Below, in pieces: positions 18,049 to 27,937 of a DNA stretch of 64,000 bases. The DNA lies in assembly GCF_003634575.1 (NCBI RefSeq), contig NZ_RBLJ01000001.1, positions 682,001-746,000 of the forward strand, read 5' to 3'. Position numbers and translations under genes: made by a program. Origin of the DNA: Photorhabdus asymbiotica (GTDB lineage Bacteria > Pseudomonadota > Gammaproteobacteria > Enterobacterales > Enterobacteriaceae). The notes beneath the pieces are model-generated. The model worked only from the letters and a program-made list of their open reading frames with translations, did not search any database and was not told the DNA's origin. How positions within the stretch are numbered: position 1 is the first letter of the stretch; each line of letters begins with the position of its first letter.

Positions 18049-18891
18049 ATGAAATTTGTTGGAGCACATGTCAGCGCTGCTGGTGGAGTCGATCAAGCCG
18101 TTGTTCGAGCACATGAATTAAAAGCCACCGCCTTTGCTCTGTTCACAAAAAATCAGCGCCAATGGAATGCACCACCGTTAACCACTCATGTCATCGATAA
18201 ATTTAAAGAAAATTGTGAACGCTATGGATATGGTAGCCGACAAATTCTGCCTCACGATAGTTATCTGATTAATCTGGGCCACCCAGAAATTGAAGCATTG
18301 GAAAAATCCCGGCTGGCTTTTATTGATGAAATGCAACGTTGTGAACAACTAGGTATCGATTTATTGAATTTTCACCCTGGCAGTCATCTTAATAAGATAG
18401 ATGTGGATGAATGTCTGATACGAATTGCAGAATCTATCAATATCGCTCTCAATAAAACCCAAAAGATTACTGCGGTTATCGAAAATACAGCCGGTCAAGG
18501 CACAAACCTGGGCTTTAAATTTGAACATTTAGCTGCAATTATTGACAAAGTTGAAGATAAAAGCAGAGTTGGTGTCTGTATTGATACCTGCCACGCTTTT
18601 GCCGCTGGCTATGATTTACGTACAGAGAATGCTTGTAAACAGACTTTTCAGGAGTTTGAAAAAATTGTCGGCTTTCAGTATCTGTGCGGAATGCATCTAA
18701 ATGATGCAAAAAGTGAATTCGCCAGCCGTGTTGACCGGCATCATAGCCTTGGAGAAGGAAATATTGGCAAAACACCTTTCAGTTATATTATGAAAGATAT
18801 CCGTTTTGATGAAATTCCGCTGATCCTTGAAACAATTAATCCAGATATCTGGCCGCAAGAAATTGCCTGGCTGAAATCACAACAAAATTAA
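18049..18891 (+). CDS. nfo: Endonuclease IV (AP endonuclease)
   Basis: 280-residue TIM-barrel AP endonuclease. All metal-ligand motifs are present: 'GAHVSAAGG', 'HDSYLINLG', 'NFHPGSH', 'VIENTAGQG', '[15 protein letters not shown]', 'HLNDAK' and '[12 protein letters not shown]', which together bind the three zinc ions of the family. It incises abasic sites and removes 3'-blocking groups in base excision repair. It has a strong GGAAGGAG-type ribosome-binding site and follows yeiH as in E. coli. It converges with fruK 19 bp beyond. Confidence 0.97.
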   Translation: MKFVGAHVSAAGGVDQAVVRAHELKATAFALFTKNQRQWNAPPLTTHVIDKFKENCERYGYGSRQILPHDSYLINLGHPEIEALEKSRLAFIDEMQRCEQLGIDLLNFHPGSHLNKIDVDECLIRIAESINIALNKTQKITAVIENTAGQGTNLGFKFEHLAAIIDKVEDKSRVGVCIDTCHAFAAGYDLRTENACKQTFQEFEKIVGFQYLCGMHLNDAKSEFASRVDRHHSLGEGNIGKTPFSYIMKDIRFDEIPLILETINPDIWPQEIAWLKSQQN

Positions 18892-18910
18892 TTATTCATT
18901 AAGTAAAACA

Positions 18911-19849
18911 TCATTTAATAGGTGTCAGTTCAATTCTAGCCATCATTGCGGCTAATTCAGGGCGACTGCTGATACCCACATTAGGCTGGCTAACTGCCAA
19001 TGCAGATACAGCGGTCGCCAATCGCAACGTATGCTCGCTGGATTCCCGCATCAGCAAACCATAAACTAAACCACCGACCATTGAATCACCAGCGCCAACA
19101 GTGCTGACAACTTTACAAGACGGTGGTTTTGCCAACCATGCTCCAGATGCATTAACCCATAATGCCCCCTGCTCACCTAAGGATATAACAACATGAGCAA
19201 TTCCCTGGTCCCTGAGTTGATGTGCCACCATGATGACATCGGATAAGCTCGGCAACAGTCGACCTGCCCAAATCTCAAGCTCATAAAGATTTGGTTTAAC
19301 TAACCAAGGAGAGGCTTTTAACCCTGCAACCAATGCTTCACGGCTACTGTCGAAAATAATACAAGGACAAATCTGACGCAGGCGGGCCATCCAGTCTGTA
19401 AAAGATTCAGCAGAAACTCCTGTGGGTAAGCTACCACTGACAACAACCATATCAAATTGTCCAAGCCATGAAAGCGAATCATTAAAAAACTCTAACCATT
19501 CGTCTTCGCTGACACAAAAACCAGAAAAATTGAAATCCGTCACTTCACTGTTTCTTTCTGTCAATTTGACATTAATTCGTGTTCTACCTGGTACTAAATA
19601 GAAACGATTTGTCATACCATTTTCACTAAAAAATTGCTGAAATCCTTCCTGATTTTCCTTACCCAAAAAACCGCTGACAGTAACGTCAATGCCCAAATCA
19701 CACAAAACCTTAGCAACATTATTGCCTTTACCAGCAGCATGTAATCCAACTGTTTGCACACGATTAATTGCCCCTTTGGCAATTTCCGAACACAATCCAA
19801 CCAAATCATAAGCTGGATTTAAGGTAATAGTGGCAACTCTACGGCTCAT
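18911..19849 (-). CDS. fruK: 1-phosphofructokinase, orphan copy
   Basis: 312-residue PfkB-family kinase matching E. coli FruK throughout: 'VATITLNPAYDLVG', 'GLHAAGKGNNVAKVL', 'FDSSREALVAGLKASPWLVKPN' seen as DSSREALVAG and WLVKPN, and the ATP/phosphoryl-transfer loop 'TVGAGDSMVGGL' near residue 250. It phosphorylates fructose 1-phosphate to fructose 1,6-bisphosphate. In E. coli it is the middle gene of fruBKA; here fruB (upstream) and fruA (downstream) are both absent and nfo follows directly. A Cra-like operator remains upstream. The start has an AGGAG site 11 bp away. Confidence 0.95.
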   Translation of the reverse strand: MSRRVATITLNPAYDLVGLCSEIAKGAINRVQTVGLHAAGKGNNVAKVLCDLGIDVTVSGFLGKENQEGFQQFFSENGMTNRFYLVPGRTRINVKLTERNSEVTDFNFSGFCVSEDEWLEFFNDSLSWLGQFDMVVVSGSLPTGVSAESFTDWMARLRQICPCIIFDSSREALVAGLKASPWLVKPNLYELEIWAGRLLPSLSDVIMVAHQLRDQGIAHVVISLGEQGALWVNASGAWLAKPPSCKVVSTVGAGDSMVGGLVYGLLMRESSEHTLRLATAVSALAVSQPNVGISSRPELAAMMARIELTPIK

Positions 19850-19931
19850 TTTGCCCGGTATCTCCTGAGTGGATAATTATCATGACTATTGAATTTTCAG
19901 CCCTATTTATATCACTTTATACCACTAAAAT

Positions 19932-19943
19932 TGAATCGTTTCA
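19932..19943. promoter_or_regulatory. Cra (FruR) operator upstream of fruK
   Basis: TGAATCGTTTCA fits the Cra consensus (TGAAWCGNTTNA type) and lies about 83 bp upstream of the fruK start. In E. coli Cra represses fruBKA from sites before fruB, so this appears to be the ancestral operator retained after loss of fruB. Confidence 0.7.
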
Positions 19944-20066
19944 GTTAAATTACTTATTTTCTTGCTCATTGCCTTAAGCTGATTTGCGAGTCAGAATAGT
20001 ATCTAAACCCTTTTTTCTTAAAAAGAGATATTAACTCATTGAAATTTAACTGAAGGAATATATTAA

Positions 20067-20486
20067 ATGTCCGTAATTGTGGGTGTTGGCGTTGTTATTG
20101 TAAATGAGTATGGCCAAGTGTTACTTGGAAAACGCAGCAGTACACATGCGCCATACTGGTCAATCTTTGGTGGTCATGTTGATGCTGGAGAAACTTTTGA
20201 ACAATGTGCAATCCGTGAAATTAAAGAAGAAACGGGTTTGATAATACAATCCCCAGAAATCTACGGTATTTGTAATAATCTTCAGACTTATCAACAGGAA
20301 GGTAAACACACTATTTCAGTGTGTTTACTCGCGAAACACCCAGGTGGCGAACCCAAATTGATAGAACCAGAAAAATGCGAACAACTTATGTGGTGCGATC
20401 CCAATAATCTCCCCGAACCTCACTTTGAAGCCAGCCGGCATGCAATAAAAATGTGGCAAGAGAATAAATTCTACCTTATTAAATGA
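20067..20486 (+). CDS. Nudix hydrolase, nucleotide diphosphatase type
   Basis: 139-residue Nudix protein. The Nudix box G-x5-E-x7-REUxEExGU is complete at residues 36-58 (HVDAGETFEQCAIREIKEET within it), with the metal-binding glutamates REIKEE intact. The N-terminal 'VGVGVVIVNEYGQVLLGKRSS' pattern and short length resemble 8-oxo-dGTP/dCTP pyrophosphatases of the NUDT15/YjhB type, so nucleotide-pool cleaning is likely but the substrate is not known. Start ATG 20067 follows AAGGA. Transcribed divergently from fruK and about 120 bp before mtr. Confidence 0.88.
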   Translation: MSVIVGVGVVIVNEYGQVLLGKRSSTHAPYWSIFGGHVDAGETFEQCAIREIKEETGLIIQSPEIYGICNNLQTYQQEGKHTISVCLLAKHPGGEPKLIEPEKCEQLMWCDPNNLPEPHFEASRHAIKMWQENKFYLIK

Positions 20487-20557
20487 ACTAACTTATATTA
20501 TTAGTTTAATTTCAAATAATACTTTATGACAGCTATTTACACTCCATACTCAAAAAT

Positions 20558-20575
20558 GTATCTTTAAGCTAGTAC
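20558..20575 (+). promoter_or_regulatory. Candidate TrpR operator upstream of mtr
   Basis: GTATCTTTAAGCTAGTAC matches about 12 of 18 positions of the trp operator GTACTAGTTAACTAGTAC, with one half-site (CTAGTAC) intact, 28 bp before the mtr start. E. coli mtr is TrpR-repressed. Confidence 0.35.
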
Positions 20576-20603
20576 AAAGATCATATACCCAGCAGGAGTT
20601 AAT

Positions 20604-21863
20604 ATGTCCACTGAGACAGCTCAGAGTTTAAAACGCCCTTCCATACTTGGCGGTACCATGATAATTGCCGGAACCACGGTTGGAGCCGGGATGTTCTCCA
20701 TTCCCGTGGTAACTTCCGGTGTTTGGTTTACTGGCTCAATTATTCTGCTGGTTTACACATGGACGTGTATGTATTTTTCCAGCTTAATGATTCTGGAAGC
20801 CAACCTGAACTATCCATCAGGAGCGAGTTTCCATACTATTGCTAAAGACTTACTCGGCAAAAAATGGAATACAATAAACGGTTTCTCTATTACATTCGTT
20901 CTCTATACACTAACCTACGCCTATATTTCAGCCGGCGGCTCAATCATTGCCCACAATTTTGAAAATATTGTTCCAATATCACAGGCAAGTGCTGGCTTTA
21001 TCTTTGCCTTTATCGTCGCGTTTATTATCTGGTCATCAACTCAAGCTGTCGATCGTCTGAGCACAATTTTAATCGGCGGTATGGTTATTACCTTTTTTAT
21101 GTCCATTGGTGGAATGTTCACAGAAGTTAAATCTGTAATCCTATTCAATCAAGGCGATACCATACCAAACGATACGACAGAAAGGTATATGCCTTATGCT
21201 TTAGCTGCTCTGCCCTATTTACTCATTTCATTCGGATATCACGGTAACATTCCAAGCTTAGTAAAATATTATCATAAGGATATCAAAGCCGTTATTCGCA
21301 GTCTGTTATTTGGTGCGTTAATCGCATTGGTTATTTATATCCTGTGGCAATATGTCATTCAGGGAAATATTCCCCGCGAAGCATTCAAACAAATTATTGC
21401 TGATGGTGGGAATATCGGCGCTTTACTGAAACAAATGGATAATACCGCAAATAGCACAGCTGTCATCCAGTTTCTTACTGCATTTTCTTATATGGCATTG
21501 GCTAGTTCATTTCTTGGCGTCTCTTTAGGATTATTTGATTACATAGCCGATCTCTTTAACTTCAAAGATGACAGCGCTGGCCGGTTAAAATCTGCATTAG
21601 TAACATTCATTCCACCTACAGCCTTGGCTTTGCTATTTCCAGACGGTTTTCTGTATGCCATTGGTTTTGCTGGATTAGCTGCAACTCTCTGGGCAGTTAT
21701 TATTCCGGCACTTATGGCACGAGCCAGCCGCCAACGCTTCCCCGAAGCCAGTTACCGAGCACCAGGAGGGAAATTCCTTATTGGATTCGTCATCCTGTTT
21801 GGTTTGATAAATGCTATAGCTCATATTTTAGCCTCTCTTGATCTATTACCTGTGTATCGTTGA
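20604..21863 (+). CDS. mtr: Tryptophan-specific permease Mtr
   Basis: 419-residue hydroxy/aromatic amino acid permease (HAAAP) with 11 membrane segments. It resembles E. coli Mtr more than TyrP or TnaB: 'ILGGTMIIAGTTVGAGMFSIP', shown as GTTVGAGMFSIPVV, 'MILEANLNYPSGASF', 'YAYISAGGSI', 'ISFGYHGNIPSLVKYY' and 'ASSFLGVSLGLFDYIADLF'. It imports tryptophan with protons. CAGGAG lies 8 bp before the ATG and a terminator follows. TnaB would be the alternative name. Confidence 0.85.
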   Translation: MSTETAQSLKRPSILGGTMIIAGTTVGAGMFSIPVVTSGVWFTGSIILLVYTWTCMYFSSLMILEANLNYPSGASFHTIAKDLLGKKWNTINGFSITFVLYTLTYAYISAGGSIIAHNFENIVPISQASAGFIFAFIVAFIIWSSTQAVDRLSTILIGGMVITFFMSIGGMFTEVKSVILFNQGDTIPNDTTERYMPYALAALPYLLISFGYHGNIPSLVKYYHKDIKAVIRSLLFGALIALVIYILWQYVIQGNIPREAFKQIIADGGNIGALLKQMDNTANSTAVIQFLTAFSYMALASSFLGVSLGLFDYIADLFNFKDDSAGRLKSALVTFIPPTALALLFPDGFLYAIGFAGLAATLWAVIIPALMARASRQRFPEASYRAPGGKFLIGFVILFGLINAIAHILASLDLLPVYR

Positions 21864-21888
21864 TATATAAAACATTCTTACTTACTAC

Positions 21889-21921
21889 AAACCCCAACGT
21901 AAAAAAACGCTGGGGTTTTTT
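21889..21921 (+). terminator. Rho-independent terminator of mtr
   Basis: AACCCCAACG pairs with CGCTGGGGTT (one mismatch) around a short A-rich loop and is followed by TTTT, starting 26 bp after the mtr stop. Confidence 0.88.
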
Positions 21922-22001
21922 GATCCCCCACTTGCCTAATGTCTTGACTGCGAGTAATTTTGTCGCCGATTCTTCTCTCCCTGTTTTATGGAAGGTTACA
22001 T

Positions 22002-22574
22002 ATGGCTAAAGCCAACGAAATTAAACGCGGTACTGCTATTAGTTATAATGGTAAGCTACTGCTGGTTAAAGATATTGATATTCAATCACCAAGCGCTCGT
22101 GGCGCCAGTACATTATATAAAATGCGTTTCACCGACATCCGCACCGGGCAAAAAGTGGAAGAACGTTTCAAAGGAGATGATATCCTTGATACGATCAGCC
22201 TGACTCGCCGCAGCGTTAACTTTTCCTATATTGATGGCGATGAATATGTCTTCATGGATGATGAGGATTTCACACCTTATCATTTTAAAAAGGAACAAAT
22301 CGAAGAAGAGCTGCTATTTATCCCTGAAGGTGGCCTGCCTGGTATGCAAGTTCTAACAATAGACGGGCAGGTTATTGCCCTTGAACTTCCACAGACAGTC
22401 GATATGATTATTGAAGAAACTGCCCCCGGAATTAAAGGTGCTTCCGCCAGTGCACGGACAAAACCCGCTAAAATGAGTACCGGCCTCACTGTTCAAGTAC
22501 CTGAATATATCAGTAGCGGTGAAAAAATTCGCATTCATATTGCAGAACGCCGCTATATGGGACGTTGTGATTAA
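22002..22574 (+). CDS. efpL: Elongation factor P-like protein EfpL (YeiP)
   Basis: 190 residues, the same length as E. coli YeiP/EfpL. Three OB-like domains: the N-terminal KOW domain carries '[20 protein letters not shown]', whose arginine-tipped loop (SARGAS) replaces the modified lysine of EF-P; then '[13 protein letters not shown]', and the C-terminal '[15 protein letters not shown]'. EfpL relieves ribosome stalling at proline-containing and other difficult motifs. The start was placed at ATG 22002, with GGAAGG upstream, rather than at the 14-codon-longer frame. Confidence 0.95.
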   Translation: MAKANEIKRGTAISYNGKLLLVKDIDIQSPSARGASTLYKMRFTDIRTGQKVEERFKGDDILDTISLTRRSVNFSYIDGDEYVFMDDEDFTPYHFKKEQIEEELLFIPEGGLPGMQVLTIDGQVIALELPQTVDMIIEETAPGIKGASASARTKPAKMSTGLTVQVPEYISSGEKIRIHIAERRYMGRCD

Positions 22575-22590
22575 CAATATTAGCTAATTC

Positions 22591-22621
22591 TGAGTTGCAC
22601 TGTATAAAACAGAGCAACTCA
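22591..22621 (+). terminator. Hairpin after efpL
   Basis: TGAGTTGC-CTGT pairs with ACAG-GCAACTCA with one A/A mismatch, 17 bp after the efpL stop. There is no long T-tract. Confidence 0.55.
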
Positions 22622-22764
22622 CTTTCGCCCATTTCATTACGAAAATCAGTTACCTGCTTTCCTTGATAATTTAGGCATAAATCAATTTAATTCTCAAATA
22701 AAATACAACTTTAACCTATCATTAATTTTCTTTAATACAGTTCAAGAATGACAGATAAAATACC

Positions 22765-22891
22765 TATACCTGTTATCTTTCAAGTTGCCTCTTTGTTGGC
22801 TGCACTCACTCACCCCAGTCACATAGTTATCTATGCTCCTGGGGATTCGTTCACTTGCCGTCGCGCTGCAACTCGAAATCTTTTGGGTATA
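22765..22891. repeat. ERIC element 4 (full length, 127 bp)
   Basis: Complete ERIC with TATACC/GGGTATA ends and the GCTCCTGGGGATTCGTTCAC core, between efpL and the pilin-like gene. Confidence 0.95.
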
Positions 22892-22942
22892 ATCCTCTCC
22901 AATTAAGCATTGAAACAATAATATTTAGACTTTTTCCTAACA

Positions 22943-23260
22943 TCAATTATAGGAAATTGTAACAACGCCAACTTTTTCTTTTCCTTTTACCCACTTAATT
23001 TCGGTTACGCCAATTTGGTGTGGTAAATAAAAATAAATATCATGCTGGAGATCAAGTTTTCGTCGCTGAGTAATTTTATGTCCCTTCCGCCAACAAGTGG
23101 TATTAGCCCAGTTATCATGCCAATCAAAACGACACGGTGACTCAACAATTGTACCGGAGAAACGAATAACCCCTGAACTTGATATTACATCTGACTCACT
23201 ACTGACAATACCAGGAATCATAAGAAAAAAACAACCAATAATCATCCGGAACATAGGCAT
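22943..23260 (-). CDS. Small pilin-like (type 1 fimbrial family) secreted protein
   Basis: 105-residue protein with a signal peptide (hydrophobic 'MIIGCFFLMIPGIVSS') followed by 'GVIRFSGTIVESPC', the N-terminal signature of type 1 fimbrial subunits, and a C-terminal 'VGVVTISYN' like their last strand. It is much shorter than a usual 160-180 aa pilin: the two cysteines are only about a dozen residues apart and the central strands are few. No chaperone or usher gene is near. It may be a minor pilin-like protein or a shrunken derivative. Start ATG 23260 has GGGGAT upstream; an ATG 12 codons earlier is possible. Confidence 0.6.
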   Translation of the reverse strand: MPMFRMIIGCFFLMIPGIVSSESDVISSSGVIRFSGTIVESPCRFDWHDNWANTTCWRKGHKITQRRKLDLQHDIYFYLPHQIGVTEIKWVKGKEKVGVVTISYN

Positions 23261-23692
23261 AAAATCCCCGCCATAAGACAACATTATTTGCTTCAATTTC
23301 CAAAATCAGTCTGGAAATCAGAAAAATTTATGAGGCCATGTTATTGGTAACGGCTATTTTCGGTGTTTATTTACTGTTTCTATCTTCCAGAGCCGATTAA
23401 AATATTTATATCTTTCTATATGTGAATTTTCAGAAATAATTTTCAATAAATTAAGAATTTACAATTTTAAATATTGATTATCCAAATCGATAAAATTCTG
23501 TAGAGTCGGCCAGGAAAACTTATCAGAGTCAATAAACAGAAAGGAAAAAGCACAAAACAGATAAAAAAATCACCAGACTAACTTATGATAAGAATTAAAT
23601 TCACGACATGATTACCCAATATTTGTTATATTAACCTACATATTACGAGCTTAGTTACCACTGAATTTTACTTTTAACAAAATAGGTATCCC
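23261..23692. other. Non-coding AT-rich gap before lpxT
   Basis: About 430 bp between two divergent genes. No ORF or RNA gene was recognised; it presumably holds both promoters. Confidence 0.45.
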
Positions 23693-24397
23693 ATGACACG
23701 CAGTCACCCGTTTGCCATATTTACACTGAACCTATTGGGGGTCGCTTTATTTCTTTCATGGTATTTACCAGAGCATCATGGTTTTTGGTTCAAAATCGAC
23801 TCGGCAGTCTTCTATTTTTTTAACGAAAAGTTAATACCTGGTTCAAAATTCACAGAATTTGTGGCATTTGTGAATATCAGAGCTTTTGATGCAATTTCAC
23901 TTTTTTGTATGGGATTGCTTTATTACAGCGCATTTCGTAAGCAGAATTACCATGGAAAGCGCAGGCTATTCATGATTGGACTGGTCATGCTGATAAGCGC
24001 AGTTACACTTAATCAAATCGGCCATCAGCTCCCAGTCATTCGCCCAAGCCCGACATTAACATTTGATAATGTCAATCGTATTAGTGAAATGACCAAGCTA
24101 ATGACAAAAGATGCCTCTGGCAATAGCTTTCCAGGCGATCATGGATTAATGCTACTAATTTTTAGCTGTTTTATCCTGCGCTATATTTCAGGTAAAGCGT
24201 TCTCCATTGCATTACTTATCGTAGTCATATTTTCATTGCCCCGTATTATGGCGGGAGCTCATTGGTTTACTGATATTACAGTCGGTTCTTTGTCTCTGGT
24301 TCTGATTGGAACAAGCTGGTTATTGTTAACACCATTAAGTGACATAATGGTTAACTGGTTAGATAAACATCTACCGCAAATTGGTCGTCCGGTTTAA
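23693..24397 (+). CDS. lpxT: Kdo2-lipid A phosphotransferase LpxT
   Basis: 234-residue inner-membrane PAP2-family enzyme with six membrane helices. Active-site motifs are present: 'RPSPTLTF' after the third helix, 'SFPGDHGLM' (PSGH-type with catalytic His) and 'RIMAGAHWFTDI' (R-x5-H-x3-D). It aligns with E. coli LpxT (YeiU), which transfers phosphate from undecaprenyl diphosphate to lipid A at the periplasmic face, giving a 1-diphosphate species. It precedes mepS as in E. coli. Confidence 0.92.
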   Translation: MTRSHPFAIFTLNLLGVALFLSWYLPEHHGFWFKIDSAVFYFFNEKLIPGSKFTEFVAFVNIRAFDAISLFCMGLLYYSAFRKQNYHGKRRLFMIGLVMLISAVTLNQIGHQLPVIRPSPTLTFDNVNRISEMTKLMTKDASGNSFPGDHGLMLLIFSCFILRYISGKAFSIALLIVVIFSLPRIMAGAHWFTDITVGSLSLVLIGTSWLLLTPLSDIMVNWLDKHLPQIGRPV

Positions 24398-24756
24398 AAC
24401 CTTTCTCATTCAGTTCCTTTTTTCTGAATAATATTGGGAAGATATTCAACCTTCCCAATTGCTCATAAGATCCACATAAACAACATAAATTAACAACATT
24501 CCTATTCCTTCGCGCTCAGTAATCTAATTTTTTGTAAATTATGCTACTAAATACTCGCCTTTTCCTGATTGTTTCGGTACTCTCGGTTTTGAATGACATT
24601 TATTGTGAATATCATTATAAAACGTGGCATCCAGCGCGTTTTTACACCAAACGCATTTTACTTAATTGTTTTTTCTAACACCAGGCTTCGAAGCGTTTGA
24701 TATTTTTCAATAATAGCGACCAACTAAGGTAAGGATAGCAAGGGAAAACAAAAATA
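24398..24756 (+). other. Long mepS leader region
   Basis: Roughly 360 bp without an ORF upstream of mepS. It contains a GCGTTT/AAACGC hairpin at 24636-24654 followed by a T-rich stretch, so attenuation or an earlier terminator for lpxT is possible. Confidence 0.35.
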
Positions 24757-25347
24757 ATGGTCAAGTCTCAACCGGCACTGAGATACACTACACGGCTGAT
24801 ACCCGTGCTGTTCGTGGCGATGACTTTATCCGCGTGCAGCTCACCAGATTCTTCAAAGTTTCGTAATGCACAAACTGACACTCATGCAGTAAATGGTAAG
24901 AACGGTTTCTTACTGCAAGCGTCTCAGGATGAATTCGAAGCGCTGGTTCGCAATCTGGATATAAAATCTAAAATTCTTAGTCAATACAATGGCTGGAAAG
25001 GTGTTGCCTATCGACTTGGTGGTAATACTAAACGCGGTATAGATTGCTCTGCCTTTGTTCAACGTACTTTCCGTGACCAATTTGGCATGGAACTGCCCCG
25101 TTCAACATCTGAACAGCAAAACATTGGTAGAAAAATCGACCGCTCGAAATTACGTCCTGGTGATTTGGTTCTATTTAAGACTGGTGCCCGCACAAGACAT
25201 ATTGGCATCTATGTCGGCAATGACCAATTTGTTCACGCCTCCACCAGCAACGGTGTGATTGTTTCCAAGCTAAGCAGCACATACTGGAGTAAACGTTATT
25301 ATGGTGGTCGCCGGGTCATCAGTAGTAGCATGATGCCTAACGGTTAA
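24757..25347 (+). CDS. mepS: Murein DD-endopeptidase MepS (lipoprotein)
   Basis: 196-residue NlpC/P60 lipoprotein. The signal peptide ends in the lipobox 'LSAC' with Cys27 as lipidation site. The catalytic triad is Cys97 ('GIDCSAF'), His148 ('TRHIGIYVG') and His160 ('QFVHASTS'). It matches E. coli MepS/Spr and cleaves D-Ala-mDAP crosslinks during cell elongation; in E. coli its level is controlled by the NlpI-Prc protease. The start and the MVKSQP N-terminus are as in E. coli. Confidence 0.96.
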   Translation: MVKSQPALRYTTRLIPVLFVAMTLSACSSPDSSKFRNAQTDTHAVNGKNGFLLQASQDEFEALVRNLDIKSKILSQYNGWKGVAYRLGGNTKRGIDCSAFVQRTFRDQFGMELPRSTSEQQNIGRKIDRSKLRPGDLVLFKTGARTRHIGIYVGNDQFVHASTSNGVIVSKLSSTYWSKRYYGGRRVISSSMMPNG

Positions 25348-25370
25348 AAACATTTTTTCCCTTGCATACA

Positions 25371-25402
25371 AAAAAGCGCTTCCAACAAAGGAAGCGCCTT
25401 TC
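25371..25402 (+). terminator. Terminator after mepS
   Basis: GCGCTTCC/GGAAGCGC stem with an AACAAA loop, A-run before and TTTCTTCT after; placed between convergent mepS and yejG. Confidence 0.85.
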
Positions 25403-25430
25403 TTCTCTAATCTATTTAATCTGTTTATAG

Positions 25431-25775
25431 TCAGAATGGATAAAGCGCTGTTATCTTTTCAGCAATTGCTGCACCAAGAGTCTTCAAACGGCACATAACA
25501 GCACTTTCATCTTCACTATCAACAAACAAGCATGGTTGGCCTTCCCATTCAATCACAGTGCTTTCAATTTGCATATCAGCGAGTGATTGCTGTAATTTCT
25601 GCATAACATTCCACGCAGCCGCATCTTCGTGGCTGAGTAGTTTCAACCCCATCAGGCTACTTTTTACATTTACTTCATCAACCGGAAGTGGTTCAACTTT
25701 GATACCCACAAGGCCGGGTGACCATCTGTAACTTTGCGGTAGTCGATGTACCACCGAAAGCTGAATATTATTCAC
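25431..25775 (-). CDS. yejG: YejG family protein of unknown function
   Basis: 114 residues, the same length as E. coli YejG, with matching blocks 'QLSVVHRLPQSYRWSPG', 'LMGLKLLSHEDAAAWNVMQKL' (seen as MGLKLLS and AWNVMQKL), 'WEGQPCLFV' and 'CRLKTLGAAIAE'. The function of the family is not established. As in E. coli it lies between mepS-side genes and bcr on the same strand as bcr, but nearly 1 kb of AT-rich DNA separates them here. Confidence 0.9.
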   Translation of the reverse strand: MNNIQLSVVHRLPQSYRWSPGLVGIKVEPLPVDEVNVKSSLMGLKLLSHEDAAAWNVMQKLQQSLADMQIESTVIEWEGQPCLFVDSEDESAVMCRLKTLGAAIAEKITALYPF

Positions 25776-26673
25776 GAATTATTCCTACCTGAAAGAACAT
25801 AAATAAATAAAGTTAAAGTTAGCGACTATCTTCAGGTGTTCTACTCGCCAAAACCGAATAACTAACCCCCAAAAGGTAAACAAAAAGTTAAATTTGTGTT
25901 TATAGTATTACATTAATTTCAAACTTCACCTTAGAAAAAATGCGATCAATCTCGCATTTTGCATATATTTATACTTTTTTTAAGGAAAACTCAACTTTTT
26001 TTTATGCAAAAAAATAACTTGATGTTTAATAATTATTTACATATTTTATTTTTTCAACTCATGCCCTTAACATAAAAATCAAGCAAGAACTATAAAAATA
26101 AATGAATAACAATGTGTTCTATAAAGGAAAAACTAATCATAACCTAATGATAACGTGCTTCAATATTTTTTAGTTAACATAAATTTAACACCAAATTCAT
26201 AATTATTGTCAATGAATTGCCAACCATTTATTATCATAAGCTGATAATTCGGAATTTCCTTACATTGAGAGATCAGTCCTTAGCACAATCAACAAAAACA
26301 AGGAAATCAGAAAACCGCTCACTCAATTCCAAAATAGCCACTGATATTCAAGCCTCCCAACAATTCCCTCAATAATATTATGGTTTTTAATGATAACTTT
26401 AGTGATGCAGAAAATGCTTTTAACGTTAAATAGCTAATACCATTTCATGATCTAATGTCAGACTTCAGAATAACATATCATGACAAAATGCATTGATATT
26501 ATTGATAAATTCAACAAAAATCAGATTATCTCCGATCTCGTTAATCAGGAATACATAGATAAAGTCAAACGTGGATATTGGAATAAAATTACTTCTCAAT
26601 AATCTCACATAAAATCATAACCAAACAACACCGTCAAAAGTACCTGTAATTTACAGTAATCTTGTCTAACCAG
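25776..26673. other. Long AT-rich gap between yejG and bcr
   Basis: About 900 bp with no supported gene apart from one doubtful 40-codon ORF (26480-26602). Base composition is strongly AT-rich with many stops in all frames, consistent with decayed DNA. Confidence 0.45.
26480..26602 (+). CDS. Doubtful 40-aa small ORF
   Basis: The ORF runs from ATG 26480 to TAA 26602 and would encode a lysine- and isoleucine-rich peptide starting MTKCIDIIDKF. No ribosome-binding site is visible and I recognise no family. It may be the remnant of a longer gene. Confidence 0.2.
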   Translation: MTKCIDIIDKFNKNQIISDLVNQEYIDKVKRGYWNKITSQ

Positions 26674-26700
26674 GAAAAAGGCTGCACATAACGCAGCCTT
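26674..26700 (-). terminator. Rho-independent terminator of bcr
   Basis: On the minus strand AAGGCTGC and GCAGCCTT arms are followed by TTTTCC, just after the bcr stop. Confidence 0.88.
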
Positions 26701-26706
26701 ATATTT

Positions 26707-27894
26707 TTATTTAAGACCTTTTCTCGCATGGGTAATAAGTAACATAGCTGAAATAACACATAAGACCATAGAACCCACCATTGGCCAAGCATTGTATGCA
26801 GGTAACATAGCAAGTAATGCTCCAACCAAGGCACTAATCCCAAAACGAACGGTACCTGCCAATGAAGATACCGTTCCGGCCATATGTGGGTAATCATCTA
26901 AAACCACCGCCATGGCATTGGATGTAATCATAGAAATACCACATATATAAGCTGCAACACCGATGACTAGAGCAGTAAAGCCAAAATCGAGTATGGTAGA
27001 CAATAACAACCAAATCCCCATCACACATTGCACACTCAAACCAAAATACATCATTTTCAACGCCCCAAAGCGCCGTACATAGCAACTATTTATCGTTGTC
27101 ATCACAAACATAAATACGATATTAAGCGCAAAGTAATAACCAAAGTTCTGAGGGGAAACGCCATTTAACTCAATATAAACAAATGGCCCAGCACTGAGAA
27201 AAGCAAACATTCCCGCAAACGAAAAACCACTGGCAAGCATGTAACAAAACACGCGACGCTGGCGGAATAACATAATAAACTGACGTATAGTTGTGCGAAG
27301 GTGAAATTTTTGTCTTTTTTCTTTCGGCAAAGTCTCTTTTATAAAGAAAGCAACAAGAAATACAGCAATCACAGAGGTAATCGCAATGCTCCAGAAAATA
27401 GCATGCCATGTAAACCAAATCATCATCATTCCCCCAAGAATCGGGGCAATTAATGGCGCAATAGTCATCACCAATACCACGAAAGACATACTACGTGAGA
27501 ATTCATCTTTCGTGAACAGATCTCGCATTAACGCATTAATAACAACACCCGCGGCAGCGGCAGAAAACCCATGCAAAAAGCGCAGATAAATAAAATCATC
27601 GATATTCTGAACCATTGCGCATGCAGATGAAGCTAGAGCAAATACAGCAACTCCCCCCAGAATAACTGGCTTACGCCCCAAACTATCAGCCATTGGGCCA
27701 TATACCATCTGACCGATAGCAAAACCAAGAATATAACTGCTCAGCGTCATCTGAACCTGTCCATTATCCACACCGAAATCCTTGGCAATGGTCGGCAAAC
27801 TTGGTAAATACATATCAATGGCAAGAGGCATTAACATAGAAAGCAGCCCAAGGATTAAAATCAACCCAAAATAGGATAAGCGTTTTTGTTGCAC
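26707..27894 (-). CDS. bcr: Bcr/CflA-family drug efflux MFS transporter
   Basis: 395-residue major facilitator protein with 12 membrane segments. The DHA1 motifs are present: motif A '[16 protein letters not shown]', motif D1-like '[16 protein letters not shown]' and motif C-like '[10 protein letters not shown]'. Sequence and position upstream of yejG and downstream of rsuA correspond to E. coli Bcr, a proton-driven exporter of bicyclomycin, sulfonamides and dipeptides such as cysteine-containing ones. It is followed by a terminator. Confidence 0.92.
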   Translation of the reverse strand: MQQKRLSYFGLILILGLLSMLMPLAIDMYLPSLPTIAKDFGVDNGQVQMTLSSYILGFAIGQMVYGPMADSLGRKPVILGGVAVFALASSACAMVQNIDDFIYLRFLHGFSAAAAGVVINALMRDLFTKDEFSRSMSFVVLVMTIAPLIAPILGGMMMIWFTWHAIFWSIAITSVIAVFLVAFFIKETLPKEKRQKFHLRTTIRQFIMLFRQRRVFCYMLASGFSFAGMFAFLSAGPFVYIELNGVSPQNFGYYFALNIVFMFVMTTINSCYVRRFGALKMMYFGLSVQCVMGIWLLLSTILDFGFTALVIGVAAYICGISMITSNAMAVVLDDYPHMAGTVSSLAGTVRFGISALVGALLAMLPAYNAWPMVGSMVLCVISAMLLITHARKGLK

Positions 27895-27937
27895 GCGTAT
27901 TGCTCCAATAATTTAAAATAATTAACTAAAACTAAGC

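Noticed and set aside
22598..22614. Second LexA box after efpL
   Set aside because: CTGT and ACAG are only 5 bp apart; they form part of a terminator-like hairpin.
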